A stretch of 11,391 nucleotides of DNA, from assembly GCA_021823365.1 (NCBI GenBank), contig JAKAOD010000049.1, positions 1 through 11,391 on the forward strand, in the 5' to 3' direction. This document shows, one piece after another, positions 5,821-11,391 of this stretch (its first letter is position 1; each line of letters starts with the position of its first letter). Both the position numbers and the translations under genes were made by a program. The notes beneath the pieces were generated by a model, which was not told the origin of the DNA, did not search any database, and saw nothing but the letters and a program-made list of their open reading frames with translations. This DNA is from Actinomycetes bacterium (lineage in GTDB: Bacteria > Actinomycetota > Acidimicrobiia > Acidimicrobiales > Bog-793).

Positions 5821-6798
5821 ATGGCTGCACGCACCCGTTACCCGACCGACAAGGGCCTGACCACCCGCATGCTCTCGACGGTCTTCCTCCTCGGCCTGCT
5901 CTACGCGGCCTTCGTCGCGATCCTCGTGGCGGTCCACGTGAAGCTCGCGCTGATCCTCGTCCTCGCCCTCGGGATCCTGTTCGTCCAGTACTTCTTCTCG
6001 GACAGGATCGCCCTGTACTCGATGGGCGGCCGGATCGTGACGCGCGACCAGGCGCCGCGCGTGCCGGGGGGCACCGAGCTGTTCGCCGTGATCGACCGCC
6101 TGGTCGCCCTGGCGGACATGCCGCACCCACAGGTCGCCATCGCGAACAGCGACATGCCGAACGCCTTCGCGACCGGGCGGGACCAGAAGCACGCCGTCGT
6201 CTGCGTCACGACCGGTCTCTTGCGCAGGCTGGACGAGCCGGAGCTCGAGGCGGTCCTCGCCCACGAGCTGTCCCACGTCGCGCACCGTGACGTCGCGGTG
6301 ATGACGATCGCGAGCTTCCTCGGCATCCTCGCCGGGCTGATGACCCGGATGTTCTACTTCGCCGGGCTGTTCGGAGGGATGGGCGGGTACGGCGGCGGCC
6401 GCGGCGGTGGCGGCCGCGGCGGCAACAGCAACGCCGGCGGCCAGCTGGTCCTCATCGAGCTCGGCATGGTGCTCGTCTCGGCCGTCATCTACGCGATCAG
6501 CTTCGTGCTGATCAGGACGCTCTCCCGCTACCGCGAGCTCGCCGCCGACCGGTCCGGCGCGATACTCATAGGCCAGCCGGCGCTGCTCGCGCAGGCACTG
6601 GTCAAGGTGAGCGGCGAGATGTCGAGGATCCCGAGCCGCGACCTGCGCGCCGCCGAGCATTTCAACGCCTTCTTCTTCGCGCCGGCGCTCGCTCCGGGCG
6701 CGAGCATCTCGACGCTGTTCGCCACCCACCCGCCGCTCCAGCGGCGTCTCGACCAGCTCGCCAAGCTCGACGCCGAGATGCGTCGAGGCGCGGCGTGA
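5821..6798 (+). CDS. htpX: HtpX-like membrane zinc metalloprotease (M48)
   Basis: A 325-residue integral membrane protease of family M48B that degrades misfolded membrane proteins, with its active site facing the cytoplasm. Two hydrophobic helices lie at about 17-38 and 41-60. The zinc motif HELSH is at 148-152 (catalytic E149), within EAVLAHELSHVAHRD. The third zinc ligand is E239 in RYRELAADRSGA, which follows the fourth hydrophobic helix (about 209-233). A third hydrophobic segment spans about 160-182. The FATHPPLQRRLDQL ending (300-313) is typical. A glycine-rich loop (184-201, GGMGGYGGGRGGGGRGG) between helices three and four is longer than in enterobacterial HtpX. ATG 5821 is preceded by AGGA. 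It is third in the psp cluster, which suggests PspA-dependent or co-regulated membrane quality control. Confidence 0.93.
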   Translation: MAARTRYPTDKGLTTRMLSTVFLLGLLYAAFVAILVAVHVKLALILVLALGILFVQYFFSDRIALYSMGGRIVTRDQAPRVPGGTELFAVIDRLVALADMPHPQVAIANSDMPNAFATGRDQKHAVVCVTTGLLRRLDEPELEAVLAHELSHVAHRDVAVMTIASFLGILAGLMTRMFYFAGLFGGMGGYGGGRGGGGRGGNSNAGGQLVLIELGMVLVSAVIYAISFVLIRTLSRYRELAADRSGAILIGQPALLAQALVKVSGEMSRIPSRDLRAAEHFNAFFFAPALAPGASISTLFATHPPLQRRLDQLAKLDAEMRRGAA

Positions 6799-6847
6799 GC
6801 CGGGACTGACGAGCAGCTCAGAGAAAGCGCCGGTCCAGGACCTAGCC

Positions 6848-7456
6848 GTGGGGCTCCTCGACGTCATCCTCGGCCGGACGAAGCCGGTCGAGGCGAACCT
6901 CGACAAGCTGTTCGCCCTTCCCGGCGCGCGCATCACGCTCGAGGCGAGCGAGGGCCTCGTGCCGACCGGCCAGGCGGGCGTGTGCTTCAAGCCGTCGGCC
7001 GGGCAGGGATTCGCCGAGACCGAGCAGGAGATCGCCGGGATGCTGGCGGGGGCCAGCTCGGGAGCGTCGGCGAAGCTGAGCGAGGAGGCCGACGAGTACG
7101 GCTACCGGTGGGTCGTGGTCGGGGACGCCGACTTCGACGACCTCGTGACGCACGCCCACTTCGTCAACTCGACGCTGCGGGAGCACGGCTACGGCCCGCA
7201 GCTGCTCTGTTCCGTGTTCGGGTTCGCCCCGGGACCGGCGCCTGGATCGGCGCCCGGACGGAGTGGGTCCGTGCGGGCGAGCACCTACCTCGTCTACCTC
7301 TACAAGAGGGGGACCTTCTACCCCTTCGTGCCGGCCGGGGCCGAGCGCCGGGACAACGAGGCCGAGCTCAGGCTCAAGGCCGAGCTCGGCAAGGACCTGA
7401 GCGTCGAGCCCGACCTCGAGCGCTGGTTCCCGCTCTGGGGCCTGCCGGTCTACTGA
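6848..7456 (+). CDS. pspAB: PspA-associated protein PspAB
   Basis: A 202-residue soluble protein beginning MGLLDVILGRTKPVEANLDKLF, characteristic of the PspAB family that accompanies pspA, pspAA and htpX in actinobacteria. Conserved-looking segments are GYRWVVVGDADFDDLVTHAH (85-104), YLVYLYKRGTFYPFVP (147-162) and the C-terminal RWFPLWGLPVY (192-202). Its biochemical role is unknown. Residues 127-142 (APGPAPGSAPGRSGSV) look like a flexible Pro/Gly/Ser insertion in an otherwise compact fold. The start is a GTG at 6848, with AGGA 8 nt upstream and 49 bp after htpX. It converges on a minus-strand gene 25 bp away. Confidence 0.85.
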   Translation: MGLLDVILGRTKPVEANLDKLFALPGARITLEASEGLVPTGQAGVCFKPSAGQGFAETEQEIAGMLAGASSGASAKLSEEADEYGYRWVVVGDADFDDLVTHAHFVNSTLREHGYGPQLLCSVFGFAPGPAPGSAPGRSGSVRASTYLVYLYKRGTFYPFVPAGAERRDNEAELRLKAELGKDLSVEPDLERWFPLWGLPVY

Positions 7457-7481
7457 GGCCCGCAGCTGCCCGAACCGAAGC

Positions 7482-8516
7482 TCAGCGCCGCCTCGCTCTA
7501 CGCGGCGCGGGCGCGATGGTGGCGCTCGGGGCGACGAGCGCGCAGCCGGGCCGGTAGGGGTCCCAGGCGACCGGCGCCTCGAGCATGTAGGCGCAGATCG
7601 TCTCGACGACGAACGCGGGATCGAGCGTGCTCTCCCCGCCGGCCGCCGGCGCGAGCGCCGGCTCGAGCACGGATGGCGCGTCGGCAGCCCAGGCCCGCCC
7701 GTCCACCTCTGCGTCGGTCAGCCGGAGGGCGAGCGGGAGGAGGTCGCGGCGTAGGGGCAGCCTGCGGCGCGCGAGCCGGACCCAGGTCTCGTAGCGGTCG
7801 TGGTAGTGCAAGCGCGGGCCGTGCACGACGAGGACACGACCGGCACCCGTCGCGTTGTGCAGGGCCATCGGATGGAGCGGCCCGGCGCCGGCTCGGCCGA
7901 ATCGCCGCCACTCAAGGCTCGGGAGCCGCTCGTCGACCTCGACGACGGCCAGCCCCGCCGGGCGCAGCTCCCGCAGCGTGCAGCTCCCGGATGCGAGCGC
8001 GGCACGGCTCGCCTCCAGCCCCGCCAACTCGGATCGGTAGTGCGCCTCGTAGCTCGCGGGGTCGTCGAGGAGAGAGGGGAGGAGCTCGAGGAGCTCGGTC
8101 AGGCCCTTCCCCGCCGCCTCCAGTCCCTGGAGCGCCATGACGACGCGGGCCGCGCGATCGTCGCGCACGACGGCGAAGTCCCCGGCACGTGCCACCTCGA
8201 CCAGCAGGGCGGCGCGCGCGGCGGCGCCGGCGGGGTCCGCCAGGACGAAGGCGGCGGCCAGACCGTCCTGGTCGAGATGATCGACGCACACCGCCTCGGC
8301 CTGGGCGCACCAATGGCGGCGCTCGGACAGATAGGCGAGGGCGATCTCCGCCGAGAGGTCGCGCGCCAGCTCGGGGGGCGTCGGGACCGACGGCCAGTGG
8401 CTCAGGGTGAGCAACGTCTCCGGCCGCGGCGCGCCGTCCACCATCACGTGCGGCCTGCCCGCGAGCTCCTCGACCGGGACGAGGGGGAGCGGCGGCGGGA
8501 GCCGCCCCGATCTCAT
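7482..8516 (-). CDS. Conserved protein of unknown function with DHH-like HxDxDG motif
   Basis: A 344-residue soluble protein with no firmly recognised function; it may belong to the actinobacterial family DUF6687, recalled rather than checked. The N-terminal part has MVDGAPRPETLLTLSHWPS (25-43) and a helix with ELARDLSAEIALAYL. Residues 76-92 read VCVDHLDQDGLAAAFVL, which fits HxDxDGxxxA, motif I of DHH-family phosphoesterases (H80, D82, D84). The C-terminal part has GRVLVVHGPRLHYHDRYETW (226-245), with several conserved-looking H, D, Y and R residues. The later DHH triad is not seen. ATG 8516 overlaps the stop of the upstream ParA-type gene (ATGA), which fixes the start and implies coupling. 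The C-terminus is arginine-rich. Metal-dependent hydrolase activity is only a suggestion. Confidence 0.75.
   Translation of the reverse strand: MRSGRLPPPLPLVPVEELAGRPHVMVDGAPRPETLLTLSHWPSVPTPPELARDLSAEIALAYLSERRHWCAQAEAVCVDHLDQDGLAAAFVLADPAGAAARAALLVEVARAGDFAVVRDDRAARVVMALQGLEAAGKGLTELLELLPSLLDDPASYEAHYRSELAGLEASRAALASGSCTLRELRPAGLAVVEVDERLPSLEWRRFGRAGAGPLHPMALHNATGAGRVLVVHGPRLHYHDRYETWVRLARRRLPLRRDLLPLALRLTDAEVDGRAWAADAPSVLEPALAPAAGGESTLDPAFVVETICAYMLEAPVAWDPYRPGCALVAPSATIAPAPRRARRR
7485..7508 (+). terminator. Candidate terminator for the psp cluster
   Basis: GCGCCGC (7485-7491) pairs with GCGGCGC (7502-7508) around a 10-nt loop, 28 bp beyond the pspAB stop. It lies inside the 3' end of the opposing gene, where it encodes arginine- and alanine-rich residues, so codon composition could also explain it. 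No T tract. Confidence 0.35.
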
Positions 8517-9121
8517 CCGGCCTGCGCCCTCCTCCGGCTCCGGTCGAGCGCCTGGAGCAGCACGTTCTCGTAGTGGACGAGCCCGACGACGCTGAGCGGG
8601 GCGTCGGCGCCGGTGGCGATGGCGACCCGCTCGGGAACGACGCCCCAGATAGCCTCCCCCTCGTCCTCCCAGCTGCTCAGCGTCTCCTCGAGGTCGCGGG
8701 TCCCGGTCCTCGCGGCGCAGATCACCAGGCCGCGCCGGGTGCTCGCCGGGAGCAGCTCGATGGTCGCGCGGACGCGGCTCGGCTCGGGCCCGCCTACTCG
8801 GGTCGGGATGACGACGGCGTCGGCGCGCTCGAGCGCCGTCCGCACGGTCTTCTCGTCGCCGGGTGGCGAGTCGACCACGACGAGGCGCTCGGGGGCCGAC
8901 TCCATCGCCCGGGACAGCAGACGCGCGGTCGGCGCCTCGACGAGGCGCACGCCGTCGATCGGCGACTGCTCGAGCCACTCGGCACCTGAGGCCTGGGGAT
9001 CGGAGTCGACGAGGGCGACCGGGCCACGTCCGGACCGGATCGCCGCGGCTGCGAGGTACACGGCGGACGTCGTCTTGCCGACGCCGCCCTTGACGTTGGT
9101 CACCGCGATGACCGTGCGCAT
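8513..9121 (-). CDS. ParA/MinD-type P-loop ATPase
   Basis: A compact 202-residue ATPase of the ParA/MinD (SIMIBI) class. The deviant Walker A motif KGGVGKTT is at 11-18, with signature lysine K11 and phosphate-binding K16. VDSDPQASG (38-46) is the switch I/A' motif with D39, and VVVDSPPG (81-88) is Walker B with D84. VVIPTRVGG (103-111) follows, as usual. Such proteins dimerise on ATP and position DNA or protein cargo. No ParB or parS-like element is near, and the sequence lacks the N-terminal helix-turn-helix of long plasmid ParA proteins. The start is fixed by a perfect Shine-Dalgarno AAGGAGGG (9124-9131) 2 nt before the ATG; the frame is open farther upstream without homology. Its stop overlaps the start of the next gene by 4 nt, making that unknown protein its likely partner. 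Confidence 0.9.
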   Translation of the reverse strand: MRTVIAVTNVKGGVGKTTSAVYLAAAAIRSGRGPVALVDSDPQASGAEWLEQSPIDGVRLVEAPTARLLSRAMESAPERLVVVDSPPGDEKTVRTALERADAVVIPTRVGGPEPSRVRATIELLPASTRRGLVICAARTGTRDLEETLSSWEDEGEAIWGVVPERVAIATGADAPLSVVGLVHYENVLLQALDRSRRRAQAG

Positions 9122-9192
9122 GTCCCTCCTTCGGAAGTGCCACCCGCCTCGCCCATCATCGCCCGGCAGGAGCCCTCGGGCCAAGCGGTCCG

Positions 9193-9984
9193 CTAGGTCG
9201 CGATGTCGACGACGACCGGGGCGTGGTCGCTGGGCGGCTCGGCGAGCGCACCTTTCCTCCTCGCGTCCCGGTCGACGAATGCCCGCTCGACGCGCGCGGC
9301 AAGCGGGCCCGAGAGCAGCGCGAGGTCGATCCGCATCCCCTCGCCCTTGTGGAATGCGCCTCCCCGGTAGTCCCACCACGAGAACGGGCCGACCTCGCCC
9401 TGGGCCTTGTCCCGCACGACGTCGCGCAGCCCCCACTCGACGACGCGGGCGAGCGCTGCCCGCTCGGGCGCGCTGACGTGCGTCGCCCCGGCGAACTGGC
9501 CGATGTCCCAGACGTCGCGGTCCTCTGGGGCGACGTTGAAGTCGCCGCAGACCGCCACGGCGCCGCCCGCGTCACAGGTCGTGTCGAGCTCGGTCCGCAG
9601 CCTTCCGAGCCAGTCGAGCTTCGCTTCGTAGAACTCCGATCCGACGAGGCGCCCGTTCGGGACGTAGACGCTGAGGACGCGAACCCCGCCGCAGGTCGCG
9701 GCCAGCAGGCGAGGCTCGCCGGGCGAGCCGGGGTCGTCGTCGTGGAAGCCGGCGCACACGTCGTCGAGCCCGACGCGCGACACGATCGCGACGCCGTTCC
9801 ACCGGCCGGTGCCGTGATGGGTGCTCTCGTAGCCGAGCGAGTCGAAGACCTCGCGGGGGAACGCCTCGTCTGACAGCTTCGTCTCCTGGAGGCAGAGGAC
9901 GTCGGGCCGGGCCGCGGCGAGCCACGCCTCGACGCGGGACAGGCGAGCCCTCAGGGAGTTGACGTTCCAGGTGGCAAGCCGCAT
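9193..9984 (-). CDS. xth: Exodeoxyribonuclease III (AP endonuclease)
   Basis: A 263-residue member of the exonuclease III/AP endonuclease family, a Mg2+-dependent enzyme that cuts at abasic sites and removes 3' blocks in base-excision repair. Active-site motifs are complete: WNVNS with N7, LQETK with E34, VYVPNG with Y107, GDFNVAPED with D148 and N150, RIDLAL with D220, and SDHAPVV with D253-H254. Length is typical. ATG 9984 lies 7 bp after the fabZ-like stop, with GAGG overlapping that stop as the ribosome binding site, so it is almost certainly co-transcribed with the dehydratase gene. The ParA-type gene follows after 71 bp on the same strand. Confidence 0.95.
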   Translation of the reverse strand: MRLATWNVNSLRARLSRVEAWLAAARPDVLCLQETKLSDEAFPREVFDSLGYESTHHGTGRWNGVAIVSRVGLDDVCAGFHDDDPGSPGEPRLLAATCGGVRVLSVYVPNGRLVGSEFYEAKLDWLGRLRTELDTTCDAGGAVAVCGDFNVAPEDRDVWDIGQFAGATHVSAPERAALARVVEWGLRDVVRDKAQGEVGPFSWWDYRGGAFHKGEGMRIDLALLSGPLAARVERAFVDRDARRKGALAEPPSDHAPVVVDIAT

Positions 9985-9991
9985 GCGGGCC

Positions 9992-10417
9992 TCACCGCTC
10001 GACGAGGACGAACAGCAGGTCGGCCTCGCACGCCAGCTCGCCGGCGACGAGCGCGCGCCCGCTCCCCCGACCGGCGCGCGAGCTGACCCGATCGAGGCGC
10101 ACCTCCAGCTCGAGCACGTCTCCGGGGCCTGCCTGACGGCGGAATCGGGCGCGGTCGATCCCGCCGAAGAGCGGGAGCCGCCCGGTGAAGCGGTCGTCCG
10201 CGAGCAGCGCCGCCGCGCCGAGCTGGGCGAGGGACTCGACCATGAGCACGCCGGGCAATGTCGGGCGGCCGGGGAAGTGGCCGGCGAAAAAGGCGTCGTC
10301 GGCCGACAGACGCCAGCGACCCTTCGCCGAGACCCCGGGGTCCAGCTCGTCGATCTCGCTCAGGAACAGGAACGGGCGTCGATGCGGCAGCAGCTCCTCC
10401 GGCGCGGGGAGCACCAT
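9992..10417 (-). CDS. fabZ: FabZ-like 3-hydroxyacyl-ACP dehydratase
   Basis: A 141-residue single hot-dog-fold dehydratase, converting (3R)-hydroxyacyl-ACP to trans-2-enoyl-ACP in type II fatty-acid synthesis. It begins LLPHRRPFLFLSEIDEL, like FabZ LLPHRYPFLLVDRV. The catalytic segment is FFAGHFPGRPTLPGVLMVESLAQ, read in two parts (43-56 and 57-65), with H47 and E61 as the catalytic pair. The substrate-gating region LPLFGGIDRARFRRQAGPGD (81-100) is also present. The start ATG has AGGAGG about 5 nt upstream; GTG one codon later is less likely. It is unusual to find it away from other fatty-acid genes, with xth only 7 bp downstream; the physiological substrate could therefore be specialised. 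Confidence 0.92.
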   Translation of the reverse strand: MVLPAPEELLPHRRPFLFLSEIDELDPGVSAKGRWRLSADDAFFAGHFPGRPTLPGVLMVESLAQLGAAALLADDRFTGRLPLFGGIDRARFRRQAGPGDVLELEVRLDRVSSRAGRGSGRALVAGELACEADLLFVLVER

Positions 10418-10437
10418 CCCACCTCCTCGATCTCTCC

Positions 10438-10452
10438 GCGAGCCCGGCTCGC
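10438..10452 (-). terminator. Short intercistronic hairpin before fabZ-like gene
   Basis: GCGAGC (10438-10443) and GCTCGC (10447-10452) form a 6-bp stem with a 3-nt loop, 8 bp past the stop of the upstream gene and about 10 bp before the fabZ-like ribosome binding site. It could be a weak terminator or a processing or stability element. Confidence 0.35.
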
Positions 10453-10460
10453 TCCGCCGG

Positions 10461-11391
10461 CTACCGGCCCGCCCGGCGACCGGTCGACCCGGCGACCGTC
10501 CCGGTGGCTTCGGTCGCCTTGGCGGCCTTCGTGGCTGCGGTCGCCTTGGCGGCCCTCGTGGCCGCGGTCGCCTTGGCGGCCTTCGTGGCTGCGGTCGCCT
10601 TGGCGGCCTTGGCGGTGCTGGCGGCCTTCGTCGCCGGAGTCGCCACCTTGGCCCCCCTTGCCGGCTCGGCCGCCGCCGCGCCGGCTGCTCCGGTCTTGGC
10701 CGCTGCCCGCGCCGAGCCCGGCGCCTTCGCCGGCCGGGCCGCCTTTGCCGCCTTTGCCGCCTTGGCCACCTTCGGCGCCGGGGTCGCCGGCTTCGGCACC
10801 GCCCTGGTGCCCTTGGCGGCCTTCGTCGGTGCGGCCGCCGGCTCCGGCGCCGCCTCGGCGGCCCTCCCTGCCGACCTGGTCACCTTGACCTCGGGGATCG
10901 CGGCCTCGGTCGCCGACTTGGCCGCCGGCTTGGCCGCCGGCTTCGCAGCCTTGGCCGTCGCTCGGGCCGTCGTTGCCCTGGTCCTGGCCGGCGTGGCACC
11001 CGCGTGCGCGATCGGGCCGACGGTCTTGGCCGCCCGCTTCGACGGCACTCCTCCTCCTGCCGCGGCCGCGGCCTTCGCCGGGACGCGCGCCATGCGGACC
11101 TCCGCCTCGACGGTCTCCTCACTCGGGTGACCCGAGACGACCGCGATGTCGGGGAGCGCCAGCTCCACCCCCCGGCGGAACGGGTCGAGCGCCGTGACGA
11201 CGAACTTCCGCTGCTCGTCCCGCCTGAGCACCTCGCGCGCCGAGCGCGGAGGAGGGTGGCCGAGCCCCGACAGCGGCACGTAGCAGCGGACGTCCCCGTA
11301 GCGGGCGACGGCGCCGTGCGAGGTGAAGGTCTCGACCAGGGCCTCGATCTGCTCGCCGAGAGGGTGCTCGGCGATGAAGCCGATGAACGTC
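10461..11391 (-). CDS. S1/OB-like domain protein with histone H1-like Lys/Ala tail (5' end beyond window)
   Basis: The gene enters from the right edge; 309 residues are visible and the start is outside. The first ~80 visible residues form a compact domain: TFIGFIAEHPLGEQIEALVE, then TFTSHGAVARYGDVRCYVPL, then PPPRSAREVL and DPFRRGVELALP. The alternating strands with HGA and VPLSGLG phrases recall an S1-type OB fold that binds RNA, but this assignment is inferred. From about residue 100 to the end the protein is low-complexity, rich in Ala, Lys, Pro and Thr (PAAKPAAKSATEAA, KAAKAAKAARPAKAP) and strongly basic. This resembles histone H1 or mycobacterial HupB tails that bind nucleic acids non-specifically. 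Near the C-terminus a 9-residue unit KAAKATAAT is repeated four times. An internal GTG at 11279 is not the true start because coding sense continues upstream. It precedes fabZ by 43 bp. Confidence 0.75.
   Translation of the reverse strand, partial: TFIGFIAEHPLGEQIEALVETFTSHGAVARYGDVRCYVPLSGLGHPPPRSAREVLRRDEQRKFVVTALDPFRRGVELALPDIAVVSGHPSEETVEAEVRMARVPAKAAAAAGGGVPSKRAAKTVGPIAHAGATPARTRATTARATAKAAKPAAKPAAKSATEAAIPEVKVTRSAGRAAEAAPEPAAAPTKAAKGTRAVPKPATPAPKVAKAAKAAKAARPAKAPGSARAAAKTGAAGAAAAEPARGAKVATPATKAASTAKAAKATAATKAAKATAATRAAKATAATKAAKATEATGTVAGSTGRRAGR
10504..10611. repeat. Four tandem 27-bp repeats in the Lys/Ala tail
   Basis: Four in-frame 27-bp copies (10504-10530, 10531-10557, 10558-10584, 10585-10611) differ from one another at only a few positions. 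Each encodes a variant of KAAKATAAT, including KAAKATEAT and RAAKATAAT. The near-identity suggests recent duplication and possible copy-number variation between strains. Confidence 0.85.

Noticed and set aside
5026..6990. A 654-residue open frame on the minus strand opposite pspA, pspAA and htpX
   Set aside because: It is antisense to three well-supported genes, is full of Arg/Glu/His-rich mixed sequence without any domain, and is explained by high GC at third codon positions.
8513..9436. A longer ParA-type protein starting at 9436
   Set aside because: The added N-terminus is antisense-like Arg/Gly-rich sequence inside the xth gene; the Shine-Dalgarno at 9124-9131 and the usual ParA N-terminus fix the start at 9121.
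9959..11130. Plus-strand open frames opposite the fabZ-like gene and the Lys/Ala-rich gene, with Trp/Pro/Arg- or Ala/Val-repeat translations
   Set aside because: Their repeats mirror the 27-bp repeats of the minus-strand gene; FabZ motifs and the stop-free frame entering from the right edge support the minus strand.

Overview
The window is very GC-rich and densely packed with genes. Its gene content points to a high-GC actinomycete (Actinomycetota). Diagnostic genes are a mycothiol S-conjugate amidase (mycothiol is an actinobacterial thiol) and the actinobacterial envelope-stress set pspA-pspAA-htpX-pspAB. Candidate leaderless promoters also fit. The class cannot be fixed from sequence alone; an early-branching lineage such as Acidimicrobiia is a guess.

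Layout. Positions 1-1016 (minus) hold the 5' part of a PRC-barrel/MgtE_N/CBS protein that runs off the left edge. It is divergent from an aldo/keto reductase (1123-2172, plus), and a perfect 17-bp inverted repeat lies between them. The reductase converges on an orphan LuxR/NarL-type regulator (2204-2854, minus) over a strong hairpin. Upstream of the regulator is a 14-bp tandem direct repeat. Next, on the minus strand, come an SCP2-type sterol/lipid carrier (3075-3461) and, upstream of it, mca (3545-4444). Two hairpins separate these two.

From 4601 to 7456 (plus) runs the envelope-stress cluster: pspA, pspAA (4-nt overlap), htpX and pspAB. Its short leader is rich in competing inverted repeats. 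It converges on a five-gene minus-strand run read from the right edge: a partial S1/OB-like protein with a long Lys/Ala histone-H1-like tail (10461-11391), fabZ-like dehydratase, xth-like exonuclease III, a ParA/MinD-type ATPase, and a 344-residue protein of unknown function overlapping the ATPase gene by 4 nt. That last protein carries an HxDxDG motif like motif I of DHH phosphoesterases.

How the genes work together. PspA oligomers protect the membrane, PspAA and PspAB are conserved partners of unknown mechanism, and HtpX degrades damaged membrane proteins. Mca removes toxic mycothiol conjugates, and the reductase may handle reactive carbonyls, giving the left and middle regions a stress/detoxification flavour. 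The right-hand run mixes fatty-acid synthesis, DNA repair and a coupled ATPase/unknown-protein pair. The most interesting candidates are that ATPase/HxDxDG pair, the histone-tailed partial protein, and the small regulatory structures between genes. No mobile element, CRISPR array, tRNA or rRNA was seen.
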